A stretch of DNA of 64,000 nucleotides, taken from Bhargavaea ginsengi (lineage in GTDB: Bacteria; Bacillota; Bacilli; Bacillales_A; Planococcaceae). Numbering within the stretch: the first letter of the stretch is position 1; every line of letters begins with the position of its first letter. Positions 50,225-59,184 of this stretch are shown one piece after another. A program made the position numbers and the translations under genes. The notes beneath the pieces are model-generated. The model was not told where the DNA came from. It ran no database searches and saw nothing but the letters and a program-made list of their open reading frames with translations. Location: NCBI RefSeq assembly GCF_900109165.1, contig NZ_FNZF01000002.1, positions 496,001-560,000 on the forward strand, written 5' to 3'.

Positions 50225-52858
50225 TTATTTAGTATCGTACCAGGATGAGCCTGATTCTGATTCCACTAAAAGCGGAACATCCAGTTCCAGTGCCGATTCC
50301 ATCACTTCGGGTACGATTTGCCCAAGCTTGTCGAGCTCTTCTTTTGGACATTCAAAAATCAGTTCGTCATGCACCTGGAGCAGCATGCGCGCCTGCAGGC
50401 CTTCCTGCTCGAGCCGCTTGTCCATCTCGACCATCGCCTTCTTGATAATATCAGCAGCTGTGCCCTGGATCGGTGTGTTCATCGCTGTCCGTTCGGCAAA
50501 ACTGCGCAGATTGAAGTTCCGGCTGTTGATATCAGGCAGGTAGCGCCGGCGGTTTAGCAGCGTAGTGACAAAGCCTTTTTCCTTTGCTTCTGCCACCGAG
50601 GCATCCATGTACTGTTTGACGCCGGGAAAGCTGGCCAAATAACGGTCGATGAATTCTGCGGCTTCTTTCCTCGTGATGTTCAGGTTCTGTGAAAGGCCGT
50701 AATCACTGATGCCGTAGACAATCCCAAAGTTGACAGCTTTCGCCGCGCGGCGCATATCCGGTGTCACATCCTGCGCTTCCACGTGGAACACATCACCCGC
50801 TGTACGGGTGTGGATATCCTCTCCTTCCCGGAATGCGGCAATCAGCCGCTCGTCTCCAGACATATGGGCAAGTACACGCAATTCGATCTGGGAATAATCT
50901 GCTGCGAGCATCACCCATCCCGGTTCCGAAGGCACAAACGCTTTCCGGATCTTCCTGCCTTCTTCGATTCGCACCGGGATGTTCTGCAGATTGGGATTGG
51001 TGGAGCTGAGACGGCCTGTCTGGGTAAGTGCCTGCTGATAATACGTATGGATTTTACTGTCCGCATGGATTTCTTTCAGAAGCCCTTCGATATAAGTCGA
51101 CTGAAGTTTGCCCAGCTGGCGATACTCTAGAATCTGGTCAATGATCTCATGCCGGCCGCGTAGTTTTTCCAGCACATCCGCCGCAGTGGAATAACCGGTT
51201 TTTGTCTTCTTGATCGCCGGCAGCCCCATTTCTTCAAACAGGATCACACCAAGCTGTTTGGGAGAGTTGATGTTGAACTTCTGTCCGGCCATTCCGTAGA
51301 TCTGTTCTTCGATGGCTTCCAGTTTGCCTGCAAGATCTGCCCCGATCTTCTCCAGGATGCCCCGTTCGGTCCTGACCCCGGTGGCTTCCATTCGGCCCAG
51401 AATAGTCGCTAGCGGAATCTCAAGATCTCGGTACAGTTCGTACTGTTTGTTTTCCTTGAGGCGACCCTCAACGGTGCTCCGAAGACGGTAAACGGCCAGT
51501 GCCTTTCTGCTCGCATGCTCCGCTACAGCTTCCCGGGCCGGGACCGCCCGCTTTGCGCCTTTTCCGTAGATGGCCTGGTCCTCTGAAATTCCCGTGACTC
51601 CGAATTCTCTTGCAGCTGAAGAAGCATCGGTCAGCGAAACAGAAGGATTGGCGATATAAGCCGCAAGCAGGAGGTCAAAGACGATCCCGTCCGCCTTCAA
51701 CCCCAGACGGGCGAGGGCCGCCAGGGAGGCCTTCGCGTCCACAGTCAGTTTTTCCATCGATTCATCCGAGAGCCATCCGGCAAAACGCTTGTCCCCTGCC
51801 AGGTTTTCCACAGGAATAAATACAGTCTCTTCCCCGTCGGAAAGCGACACCCCAAGAATATCAGCTGTGTGATAATGTTCGTCGGACAGCTCCACGTGGA
51901 AAGCGATTCCGCTTTTAAGTAGAGCTTCAGGAACTTGTTCCAAAATCTCGAAGCGGATTTCTTCTGCTTCTTCGGGTTCCGGTGCCGTTTGGGCCCCGTC
52001 CGCCTTCTCGATCAGCGTCCTGAAATTCAGTTCGCGGAACACCGGGATGACCTGCTCCATGTCCGGACCCGGGTAGTTGAGATCGCCGATACCGATCTCG
52101 ATCGGCGACTCGGTGTTGATGGTGGCGAGCTGCTTGCTGATCTTCGCAAGTTCTTCGTTTTCCGTGAGCTTTTCCTTCAGCTTTTTTCCGCTTACTTCGT
52201 CAATGCCCTCGTAGACAGCTTCAACCGTGCCGAACTGCTTCAGCAGCTTGATCGCCGTTTTTTCGCCTACACCCGGAACACCCGGAATATTATCGGAAGC
52301 ATCACCCATAAGCCCTTTCATATCAATGATCTGCTCAGGTTGCAGGCCATACTTCTCCATGACATGGTCCGGCGTGTATGCTTCAATATCGGTCATCCCC
52401 TTACGGGTGATGAAGATGGTCACTGCATCGTCTGCAAGCTGCGTCAGGTCCTTGTCTCCGGTGATGACGACTGTCTCCACGCCGGTCTGGGCAGCTTCGC
52501 GGCTCAGCGTGCCGATAATGTCGTCGGCTTCATAGGACTCCAGCTCATATTGTCTGATATTGTAGGCATCCAGCATTTTCCTGATATATGGGAACTGCTC
52601 GGACAGCTCGGGCGGTGTCTTCTGCCGGCCGCCTTTGTACTCTTTATATGTGCTGTGGCGGAACGTGGTCTTTCCGGCGTCCCACGCGACCAGCATATGG
52701 GTCGGTTTCTCTTCTTTCAGGATTTTCTCCAGCATCATCGCAAAACCGTATACCGCGTTTGTATGCACACCCTGATCATTTGTCAGAAGCGGCAATGCGA
52801 AAAACGCCCGATAGGCCAGGCTGTTCCCGTCAAGGAGCAGCATTTTCTGCTTGGTCAT
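50225..52858 (-). CDS. polA: DNA polymerase I
   Basis: An 877-aa Pol I. The 5'-3' exonuclease domain covers residues 1-290 (LLLDGNSLAYRAFFAL; MKGLMGDASDNIPGVPGVGEKT helix-hairpin-helix, split by length). The 3'-5' exonuclease-like domain (about 300-465) lacks the DxE and other carboxylates (it reads FHVELSDEHYH), so proofreading is lost, as in Bacillus relatives. The polymerase domain has motif A DYSQIELRVLAH, motif B RRAAKAVNFGIVYG and motif C LLQVHDELIFE. It fills gaps and removes Okazaki primers. ATG 52858 follows GGAGGGACC. Confidence 0.98.
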   Translation of the reverse strand: MTKQKMLLLDGNSLAYRAFFALPLLTNDQGVHTNAVYGFAMMLEKILKEEKPTHMLVAWDAGKTTFRHSTYKEYKGGRQKTPPELSEQFPYIRKMLDAYNIRQYELESYEADDIIGTLSREAAQTGVETVVITGDKDLTQLADDAVTIFITRKGMTDIEAYTPDHVMEKYGLQPEQIIDMKGLMGDASDNIPGVPGVGEKTAIKLLKQFGTVEAVYEGIDEVSGKKLKEKLTENEELAKISKQLATINTESPIEIGIGDLNYPGPDMEQVIPVFRELNFRTLIEKADGAQTAPEPEEAEEIRFEILEQVPEALLKSGIAFHVELSDEHYHTADILGVSLSDGEETVFIPVENLAGDKRFAGWLSDESMEKLTVDAKASLAALARLGLKADGIVFDLLLAAYIANPSVSLTDASSAAREFGVTGISEDQAIYGKGAKRAVPAREAVAEHASRKALAVYRLRSTVEGRLKENKQYELYRDLEIPLATILGRMEATGVRTERGILEKIGADLAGKLEAIEEQIYGMAGQKFNINSPKQLGVILFEEMGLPAIKKTKTGYSTAADVLEKLRGRHEIIDQILEYRQLGKLQSTYIEGLLKEIHADSKIHTYYQQALTQTGRLSSTNPNLQNIPVRIEEGRKIRKAFVPSEPGWVMLAADYSQIELRVLAHMSGDERLIAAFREGEDIHTRTAGDVFHVEAQDVTPDMRRAAKAVNFGIVYGISDYGLSQNLNITRKEAAEFIDRYLASFPGVKQYMDASVAEAKEKGFVTTLLNRRRYLPDINSRNFNLRSFAERTAMNTPIQGTAADIIKKAMVEMDKRLEQEGLQARMLLQVHDELIFECPKEELDKLGQIVPEVMESALELDVPLLVESESGSSWYDTK

Positions 52859-52879
52859 TCCGGTCCCTCCATCCGCAAA

Positions 52880-52938
52880 TAAAAAACGTCGTCTCTCTCC
52901 ATCTTACCACAGGGGCAGGACGGAGCTGAAACGACGTG
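52880..52938 (-). terminator. Probable terminator of hflKC
   Basis: On the minus strand CACGTCGT and ACGACGT pair over a long loop and are followed by TTTTTTATTT. Stem is 7 bp. Confidence 0.5.
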
Positions 52939-52945
52939 ATGAGGC

Positions 52946-53995
52946 TTATTCAGTGAATCCCGAAAGGACTCTGGCGTAAGGCGAATCCGACGGAATGACG
53001 ATCATTGTTTCATCCCCGATCGTCTTTTTGTACGATTCCAGCGTGCGGTAAAGTTCATAGAATTCCGGGTCCTTAGAGAAGGATGTGTTGTAGATGCGGG
53101 CAGCTTCAGCTTCTCCTTCTGCCCGGATCACTTCCGCTTCCTTTTTGGCACCGGCAAGAAGTTCCTGGACTTCACGATCGGTCTCGGCTTCAATCCGGCG
53201 CTTTTCCGCATCCCCTTCCGACAGATAGGTCTGTGCAGTGGATTCGCGCTCCGAAATCATCCGGGTGTAGATGGACTGTTCGTTTTCCGGCGGAAGGTCG
53301 ATCCGCTTCATCCGCACATCGGTCACCGCGATCCCGAAGTTCCCCGATTCAAGCAGTTCATTTACCCGGTCGGTCACTTTGTCGTTCAGATTGCCCCGGG
53401 AAGAGTCTTCATCATTGACGATGCTCGTGTAATCAAGTTGGCCAAGCTCCGAACGCACGACGGAGTAAATGTATTCTTCCATGCGTGCTTCCGCATTGAC
53501 AATATTACGGGCATTGTTGATCATCTTTTTAGGGTCGGTGATGCGCCACACCGCGTAGTTATCGATGATCATGCGCTTTTTATCCTTTGTCGTGATCTCA
53601 GCCTCGGACACATTGTAGGCCATCTGATTCTTCGGCAGCATCGTCACGCTTTGGAGGAAAGGCACTTTGAACTTGACGCCTGGGTCCGAGTCGATCCGGA
53701 CGATTTCACCGAACTGGCGGACAACCCGGTACTCGTTTTCTTTCACGACGTACACATTGGCGATGACAATAAGCAGGAGTGCAAATACGATGGTGAACGC
53801 AATGGCAGGTTTGATGAACTTCCGGAGTTCAACAGGCTGCTTCGGTTCTTTGGGCCCCTTCGGTTTTTTCGGGCGTTTTTGTCCGAAGAGATTCTTCGGA
53901 TCGCTGCCGGCCGCATTTCTCCGGGCCTGCTCCTGACGCTGGCGCTCCTGAAATTTCTCTTCGATGCTCTTGAACGGATTGTTTTTATTGTCCAT
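52946..53995 (-). CDS. hflC: HflC-like SPFH/band-7 membrane protein
   Basis: A 349-aa SPFH protein. It has an unusual 60-residue charged, Lys/Pro-rich cytosolic extension before the single membrane helix (FIKPAIAFTIVFALLLIVIANVYVV), then the band-7 domain (EYRVVRQFGEIVRIDSDPGVKFKVP, split by length), and a coiled-coil with RIEAETDREVQELLAGAKKE-type repeats. In other bacteria HflK/HflC form a cage around FtsH that modulates membrane proteolysis. Its ATG 53995 overlaps the hflK end by 11 bp. The N-terminal extension is longer than in E. coli HflC. Confidence 0.9.
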   Translation of the reverse strand: MDNKNNPFKSIEEKFQERQRQEQARRNAAGSDPKNLFGQKRPKKPKGPKEPKQPVELRKFIKPAIAFTIVFALLLIVIANVYVVKENEYRVVRQFGEIVRIDSDPGVKFKVPFLQSVTMLPKNQMAYNVSEAEITTKDKKRMIIDNYAVWRITDPKKMINNARNIVNAEARMEEYIYSVVRSELGQLDYTSIVNDEDSSRGNLNDKVTDRVNELLESGNFGIAVTDVRMKRIDLPPENEQSIYTRMISERESTAQTYLSEGDAEKRRIEAETDREVQELLAGAKKEAEVIRAEGEAEAARIYNTSFSKDPEFYELYRTLESYKKTIGDETMIVIPSDSPYARVLSGFTE

Positions 53996-54968
53996 CGCCG
54001 GCGCCTCCTTCCTCTTGGTTGCCTTCTCCTGCCGCCGGAGGCGCAGGCTGCTGAGGCGGCTGGATCGGCAGGTATTTCACAGTTCCTTCATTATCGTTCA
54101 TGATATAGATTTTGGCGCCCGGCAGTACCTGCTCCAATGTTTCAAGTATCAGGCGCTGGCGGGTGATGTCCTGGTTGTTCCGGTACTCCTCATAAAGCTT
54201 GTCGAATACCGCGACATCCCCGTGCGCCTGCTCAATGCGTGAGGTCCGGTCTCCCTGTGCCCTCGAAAGGATGGCATCCAGTTCCCCTTGGGCTTCGTTC
54301 TTTTTCTGGTTTTCATATTTGTTCGCCTGGTTGATCTTTGTGCTCTTCGTCTCCCGGGCATCGGTGACCGCCGTGAACGCGGACCGTACCTCTTCGTTCG
54401 GGAGTTCGACGTCCTGAAGCTTGATCCCCTGGATGGATATGCCGATGTCATACTTTTCTACAAGGTTGCTAAGGAGGTCACGCGTTTCCGCTTCGATCTC
54501 CGCTTTGCCATCCGTTAGTGCATCATCAATCGGTGAAGATCCGATGATTGAGCGGATTGAAGCCGCCGTGGCATCATGAAGCAGTTCCCTTGGGTCCTCC
54601 GCATTGAACAGATACTTTACGGGTTCTGTAATCTTCCACTGAACAACGAGATCGGCAAGGACGATATACTCGTCACCCGTGATCATTTTTGTCTCCTTGT
54701 CGTAGGAGATAAGATTGCCTTCGGCGTCCTGGTCGTATCCGAATGTCGTACTGAACGTCTCTTTGGACAACTTCTCCACTTTCTGGACCGGCCACGGAAG
54801 CTTGAACTTCAGGCCGGACTCCGTGATCGTTTCGTCCGCCTTGCCGAACGTGATGATGACAGCCTGCTCACCCTCATCAACGGTATACCAGGTGGTAAAC
54901 GCGAGGATGAGGAGGACAAGACCGGCGACCGCCATGCCGGCGATTGTCAATATTCGCTTTACGCTCAT
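53985..54968 (-). CDS. hflK: HflK-like SPFH/band-7 membrane protein
   Basis: A 327-aa SPFH protein with an N-terminal membrane helix (ILTIAGMAVAGLVLLILAFTT), a band-7 domain from EGEQAVIITFGKADETITESG, a coiled coil rich in Asn/Gln/Arg (KINQANKYENQKKNEAQGEL), and a Pro/Gly/Gln-rich tail (QPPQQPAPPAAGEGNQ). It pairs with HflC. The SigW-type promoter in front fits a membrane-stress role similar to SigW-controlled SPFH proteins of B. subtilis. ATG 54968 follows AAAAAGGAGAATCGG. The pair interrupts the usual phoR-polA neighbourhood. Confidence 0.9.
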   Translation of the reverse strand: MSVKRILTIAGMAVAGLVLLILAFTTWYTVDEGEQAVIITFGKADETITESGLKFKLPWPVQKVEKLSKETFSTTFGYDQDAEGNLISYDKETKMITGDEYIVLADLVVQWKITEPVKYLFNAEDPRELLHDATAASIRSIIGSSPIDDALTDGKAEIEAETRDLLSNLVEKYDIGISIQGIKLQDVELPNEEVRSAFTAVTDARETKSTKINQANKYENQKKNEAQGELDAILSRAQGDRTSRIEQAHGDVAVFDKLYEEYRNNQDITRQRLILETLEQVLPGAKIYIMNDNEGTVKYLPIQPPQQPAPPAAGEGNQEEGGAGDGQ

Positions 54969-55003
54969 GTCCGATTCTCCTTTTTGGGTTTATGTATAGT
55001 TTC

Positions 55004-55032
55004 TATACGGTTAAATATGCCATCCGGTTTCA
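55004..55032 (-). promoter_or_regulatory. SigW-type promoter of hflK-hflC
   Basis: On the minus strand TGAAAC (55027-55032) and CGTATA (55004-55009) are 17 bp apart, which fits ECF sigma-W promoters (16-17 bp). Start lies about 40 bases before hflK. Confidence 0.75.
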
Positions 55033-55067
55033 ACATTTTTCAGAGTCAGGCAAAAAGCGGACATAAA

Positions 55068-55107
55068 AACTCCCCATCTGCTCGTTACCATGCGGAACGG
55101 GACGGGG
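55068..55107 (-). terminator. Terminator of phoP-phoR
   Basis: On the minus strand CTCCCC and GGGGAG close a long hairpin and are followed by TTTTTATG. Confidence 0.65.
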
Positions 55108-55122
55108 AGATTTCTTTATCTG

Positions 55123-56640
55123 TCATTTGTCTGCCAACGGAATGCTCACGGTGAATGTCGAGCCCTTGCCCGGCTCGCTTTCGACCGTAATCGTCCCGCC
55201 ATGCAGATCCACCAGGTGCTTTACAATGGAGAGTCCGAGCCCGGTTCCCCCGGAATCCCGGCTCCTTGCCTTATCCACCCTGTAAAAACGTTCAAATAAT
55301 CTGGGAAGCTCCTCAGCAGGAATGCCGATGCCCTGATCGGTAACGGAGATGGATGCCATACCCGCTGTCTCGGCCGCCGTAACCTTGATGAGTGTTCCGG
55401 GCTTCGAGTAGCTGACGGCATTGGTCAGTAGGTTGACAAGCACCTGTACGAGCCGCTCCGGATCCGCTTTGATCAGAAGTTCATGGGGATAATCGACCTC
55501 AACTGTCATTTCCCGGTTTTTCAGCCTGCCGGAAATGGATCTCACTGAACGTTCGATGACTTCATTCACATTAACGGGCTGCAGCCGGAGTACATATCCT
55601 TCTTTCTCAATCTTGGATAGGTCCAAAAGATCTTCGATCAGCATTTCCAGACGGCCGCTTTCGCCATGGATAATCTCCAGGAACTGCATCGCTGCCGATT
55701 CATCTTGAATGGCTCCATCCATCAGCGTCTCCGAAAAACCTTTGATCGAGGTGACCGGTGTCCGCAACTCATGGGAGACGTTGGCGACGAAATCTTTTCG
55801 GATCTTCTCCAGCCGGATAAGTTCCGAAATATCGTGCATGACGACCACAATGCCGAGCCATCCCCCATGCTTGTCGATGACAGGTGCAGAATACACCGCC
55901 ATCGTGCGGATACCCGTTTCCGCAATGATATCAATCTGTTCGGTAACCGGCTTTTCCCTGATGGATACCGTATCAATCAGGATGACGAGGGCTTCCGGAA
56001 GCGCTGCCGCTTTGTAGGGGATGCCGATTAAGCGGTCATCATCCTTGCCGATTTGGTTGAGGAAAAAAGAATTGGCCATGGAAATTTCAGAATTTCTCCC
56101 GATCATAAGCAGCCCGCTGCCCATGTTTGCGATCAGGGTCTCCAGCCGTTCCGCCTCCGTCTCCCGCATCGACTCCATCTCCTGAAGATTCCGTGCGAGC
56201 GCATTAACCGCGGTAACCATGCCAAGCTGTGTGCCGGGTGCCGTCCATCCGGCCCTGGCCGAATAATTCCCCTTTGCGAGTTCCATTGTAGTAGCCGTCA
56301 CCAGGTCGATCGGACGGATATACCGGTCAGTAAGCCGATGGAAAACAATGACGGTCACGATGAATGCCACTGTGAAGACGATAACAATAAGCCGGAGAAA
56401 CTGTACCGGTGCCACCCCCGGATCTTCACCCGCTATTCTCTGACGGAGCTCTTCCCGCTCACTGTTTTCCATCGCAATTCCCATCTCATCCAAGTGCCGT
56501 ACAATCGAATCAGATTCTGAACTGCTTTCCTGGAGCTGCAGGATAGGGAATGTCTGACCGAGTACAATTGCCAAGCCGCCAAGTGTAAGGGCCATAATGA
56601 GGGTGAATGCCAGGAACAGCTGCCTCTGGAGCGATTTCAT
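55123..56640 (-). CDS. phoR: Phosphate-regulon sensor histidine kinase PhoR
   Basis: A 505-aa sensor kinase: first membrane helix near residues 8-28 (AFTLIMALTLGGLAIVLG), an external loop of only about 50 residues, second helix near 88-105 (LIVIVFTVAFIVTVIVF), HAMP, PAS (about 165-270), HisKA with DFVANVSHELRTPVTSIKGF and phospho-His290, and HATPase with NLLTNAVSYSKPG, DQGIGIPAEELPRLFERF and GTGLGLSIVKHLV. B. subtilis PhoR has a larger external PAS domain, so sensing differs here; the intracellular PAS may do more of the work. It overlaps phoP by ATGA. Confidence 0.93.
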   Translation of the reverse strand: MKSLQRQLFLAFTLIMALTLGGLAIVLGQTFPILQLQESSSESDSIVRHLDEMGIAMENSEREELRQRIAGEDPGVAPVQFLRLIVIVFTVAFIVTVIVFHRLTDRYIRPIDLVTATTMELAKGNYSARAGWTAPGTQLGMVTAVNALARNLQEMESMRETEAERLETLIANMGSGLLMIGRNSEISMANSFFLNQIGKDDDRLIGIPYKAAALPEALVILIDTVSIREKPVTEQIDIIAETGIRTMAVYSAPVIDKHGGWLGIVVVMHDISELIRLEKIRKDFVANVSHELRTPVTSIKGFSETLMDGAIQDESAAMQFLEIIHGESGRLEMLIEDLLDLSKIEKEGYVLRLQPVNVNEVIERSVRSISGRLKNREMTVEVDYPHELLIKADPERLVQVLVNLLTNAVSYSKPGTLIKVTAAETAGMASISVTDQGIGIPAEELPRLFERFYRVDKARSRDSGGTGLGLSIVKHLVDLHGGTITVESEPGKGSTFTVSIPLADK

Positions 56641-57353
56641 CCTTCCTGTGGACCCTCGAATTTATAACCCGTTCCCCGGATGGTCTTGATGAAAACGGGA
56701 CGTCTGGTGTTTTCTTCGATCTTATCGCGCAGGTGGCTGATATGTACGTCGACGATTCTCGTATCTCCAGCGAAATCATAGTTCCAGACCGCACTCAGCA
56801 ACTGGTCCCTGGACATGACACGATTCCGGTTTGACATCAGATGGACAAGAAGCTCGAATTCCTTAGGTGTAAATTCAAGCGGTGTGGAACCTTTGTAGGC
56901 CTCAAATCGCTCAGGAAATACTTTTAGCGGACCCGATTCATAGATCGATTCTGTAGTTTCGCCATCTGTGTCCGCTGCTGGTCCGCGTTGTTCAGACCTG
57001 CGAAGGACTGCCTTGATCCTCGCCACAACTTCCCTGGGGCTAAACGGCTTGGTCATATAGTCATCGGCGCCAAGCTCCAGACCCAGGATCTTCTCAAGTT
57101 CATCCGATTTGGCGGTGAGCATGATGATCGGAGTCTCTACACCTCTCTGCCGCAATGTACGGCACACATCCATACCATCCATCTTCGGCAACATCAGGTC
57201 CAGTACAATCAGATCCGGGTTTTCCGCTTCCGCCTTTTGCAGACCTTCTTCACCGTCTGCCGCAGTGATCACTTCATAGCCTGCCTGTTTCAGGTTATAT
57301 TCCAAAAGCGTCAGGATCGGACGCTCATCATCTACGACGAGAATTCGTTTCAT
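56637..57353 (-). CDS. phoP: Phosphate-regulon response regulator PhoP
   Basis: A 238-aa OmpR-type regulator: receiver domain MKRILVVDDERPILTLLEYN with phospho-Asp52 in DLIVLDLMLPKMDG, Thr and Lys in MLTAKS and MTKPFSP, and a winged helix with TPKEFELLVHLMSNRNRVMS and HISHLRDKIEENTRRPVFIK then TIRGTGYKF. It controls phosphate starvation and wall teichoic acid genes in Bacillus. ATG 57353 lies inside the end of the upstream MaoC-like gene, with GGAGG 11 bases ahead, so coupling is likely. In-frame ATG 57380 is less likely. Confidence 0.95.
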   Translation of the reverse strand: MKRILVVDDERPILTLLEYNLKQAGYEVITAADGEEGLQKAEAENPDLIVLDLMLPKMDGMDVCRTLRQRGVETPIIMLTAKSDELEKILGLELGADDYMTKPFSPREVVARIKAVLRRSEQRGPAADTDGETTESIYESGPLKVFPERFEAYKGSTPLEFTPKEFELLVHLMSNRNRVMSRDQLLSAVWNYDFAGDTRIVDVHISHLRDKIEENTRRPVFIKTIRGTGYKFEGPQEG

Positions 57354-57849
57354 GTTCAACCATGCCTCCATCAGCTGCATCGAGCGCTGTAATTTCCGTA
57401 TTTTCTTCCGCCATCGAAGGGATCTCAGCCAGCAGCTCGCCGGCCATCACTTTACGCAGATTCTCGTCTTCCGCCTCTACACGGACCCGTGCAGTCCGGG
57501 AAAAAAGGTCCACTTCGGCGAGGACGAGATCAAAAGTCACCGTTGACCCGTGCCAGGCAGGTTCCGGAAACTTGAACTGCTGTTCCAGCACTCGTGATCC
57601 CGGACCGGGAAGATGCCTGGAAACGGCAGCAGTGACAATGCCTGTCAGCATCGTTGCCGGGACGACCGGCCTGTCATAGCCTGCTGCCGCTGTGAAATCA
57701 TGCTGGATGTAAAGCGGATTGCTGTCATTGGTAAGACCGAGATACAAGAGGAGGTCCCTGTCCTCCATCTTCTCGATGATTTTCAGTGATTCCCCTTCGG
57801 TCAGCTCTTCGGCCGGACGGATCCGGACACGGCGCCGGTTGAATAACAA
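57328..57849 (-). CDS. MaoC/hotdog-fold dehydratase-like protein
   Basis: A 173-aa hotdog protein with the MaoC-like hydratase core: DLLLYLGLTNDSNPLYIQHD (Asp and His of the (R)-hydratase motif), YDRPVVPATMLTGIVTAAVSRHLPG, and LEQQFKFPEPAWHGSTVTFD. Likely acts on 3-hydroxyacyl thioesters; substrate unknown. The start is TTG 57849 after GGGGAG. Its 3' end overlaps phoP by 26 bp, so it is the first gene of a MaoC-phoP-phoR operon. A MaoC-like gene at this spot is common in Bacillales. Confidence 0.82.
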   Translation of the reverse strand: MLFNRRRVRIRPAEELTEGESLKIIEKMEDRDLLLYLGLTNDSNPLYIQHDFTAAAGYDRPVVPATMLTGIVTAAVSRHLPGPGSRVLEQQFKFPEPAWHGSTVTFDLVLAEVDLFSRTARVRVEAEDENLRKVMAGELLAEIPSMAEENTEITALDAADGGMVEHETNSRRR

Positions 57850-57924
57850 TCGAATCTCCCCTTTGGCGGTGTAGTCGGCGGTTGACAGAAATAATCCGCC
57901 TCTCTGTTAACTTTCAATATTCCT

Positions 57925-57933
57925 ATTATAGCA
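57925..57933 (-). promoter_or_regulatory. Extended -10 promoter of the MaoC-phoP-phoR operon
   Basis: On the minus strand TGC-TATAAT is present, 75 bases before the MaoC start. No good -35 is seen, which fits an extended -10 or activator-dependent promoter. Confidence 0.55.
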
Positions 57934-58004
57934 TGGACTCTGACGGTGTCGTACACAGGCGGCAAAAGAGCTTGCAGAGACCTTCGAAAAAGTCTCATAT
58001 GCCG

Positions 58005-58053
58005 AAAAGAGCCGCCGCTATATCCATATTGGAACAGCGACGGCTCTATTATT
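58005..58053 (-). terminator. Terminator of mdh
   Basis: On the minus strand AGAGCCGTCGCT and AGCGGCGGCTCT pair around a 16-base loop, followed by TTTTC. Confidence 0.75.
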
Positions 58054-58126
58054 AATGATTGGTTTCCGGCAGCCTTTGGAAGGCCGCTGCATTCCGGAGT
58101 TTCGGGCACATGCCCTGCACCTCCGA

Positions 58127-59065
58127 TTATTCCATCGCCTTCATGACGTTTTTTACTGATGCTGCTGATTTTTGGAGCAATTCTTTTTCATCTTCGGCCA
58201 GTTCCAATTCGACGACTCTTTCGATGCCGGCCGCTCCGATCACAGTCGGCACTCCCATGTAGATCCCTTCCATTCCGTACTCGCCCTCCAGATAAGCAAT
58301 CGAAGGAAGTACCCGCTTTTGGTCTTTCAGGATCGCTTCCGCCATTTCGGCAAGAGAGGCTGCGGGAGCATAGTATGCGGATCCGTTCCCCAGCAGGTTA
58401 ACAATCTCGGCTCCCCCTTTGCGGGTCCGCTCGACGATCTCTCCGATCCGTTCAGCAGGCAGGAGCGTTTCAAGAGGAATGCCTCCAGCGTAAGAATAAC
58501 GGACCAGCGGAACCATGTCGTCACCATGTCCTCCCAGGACGAATCCGGTGACATCCTTGACCGAAAGATTCAATTCTTCTGCGACAAACGCCCGGAAACG
58601 TGCCGTGTCGAGCACGCCAGACTGGCCGATGACACGTTCTTTCGGGAGACCGCTCTCCTTGAAAACCGTATAGGTCATTGCATCCACCGGGTTTGTCAGC
58701 ACGAGGATGATGGTGTCGGGAGAATGCGCGATCACTTCTGAGGTAACCGCCTTCATGATTTTCCGGTTAGTCTTGACGAGATCGTCCCGGCTCATCCCGG
58801 GCTTCCTTGCCATGCCCGCCGTGATAATGACCAAGTCCGATCCTTTTGTCTTGCCATAGTCTGAAGTTCCTGTGATCCTGGCATCAAAACCCAGGACAGG
58901 AGCAGCTTCGGCCATATCGAGCGCCTTTCCCTTAGTCGGGTTTTCCATGTCTGGGATGTCGACAAGAACCACATCCCCCAACTCTTTCTGGGCAAGAAGA
59001 AATGCTGTTGTCGCTCCGGTGAATCCTGATCCTATTACTGAGATTTTTCTGCGTCTGATGGTCAT
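58127..59065 (-). CDS. mdh: Malate dehydrogenase (LDH-like type)
   Basis: A 312-aa NAD-dependent malate dehydrogenase of the [LDH-like] bacterial type. NAD loop is [16 protein letters not shown] near residue 10-25, then [20 protein letters not shown] and [14 protein letters not shown], and the catalytic His is in [12 protein letters not shown] near residue 180. It interconverts malate and oxaloacetate. It belongs to the citZ-icd-mdh cluster, but a terminator lies between icd and mdh. ATG 59065 follows AGGAGGAAG. Confidence 0.97.
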   Translation of the reverse strand: MTIRRRKISVIGSGFTGATTAFLLAQKELGDVVLVDIPDMENPTKGKALDMAEAAPVLGFDARITGTSDYGKTKGSDLVIITAGMARKPGMSRDDLVKTNRKIMKAVTSEVIAHSPDTIILVLTNPVDAMTYTVFKESGLPKERVIGQSGVLDTARFRAFVAEELNLSVKDVTGFVLGGHGDDMVPLVRYSYAGGIPLETLLPAERIGEIVERTRKGGAEIVNLLGNGSAYYAPAASLAEMAEAILKDQKRVLPSIAYLEGEYGMEGIYMGVPTVIGAAGIERVVELELAEDEKELLQKSAASVKNVMKAME

Positions 59066-59112
59066 TGTATCTTCCTCCTTTTGAAACAGGTCTGCTTTCG
59101 GCGAAATTTCAG

Positions 59113-59148
59113 CATGAAAAAAGAGAGGAGCCGGGGCTCCTCTCTTAC
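59113..59148 (-). terminator. Terminator between icd and mdh
   Basis: On the minus strand AGAGAGGAGCC and GGCTCCTCTCT form an 11-bp stem with a CC loop, followed by six T. It should make mdh expression partly independent or attenuated. Confidence 0.9.
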
Positions 59149-59184
59149 CATTTCCCGTTATTCAGCCGAAAATGCCTGAACAGA

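Noticed and set aside
51935..52882. 315-codon plus-strand frame opposite polA
   Set aside because: Antisense shadow of polA, no start signal and no family.
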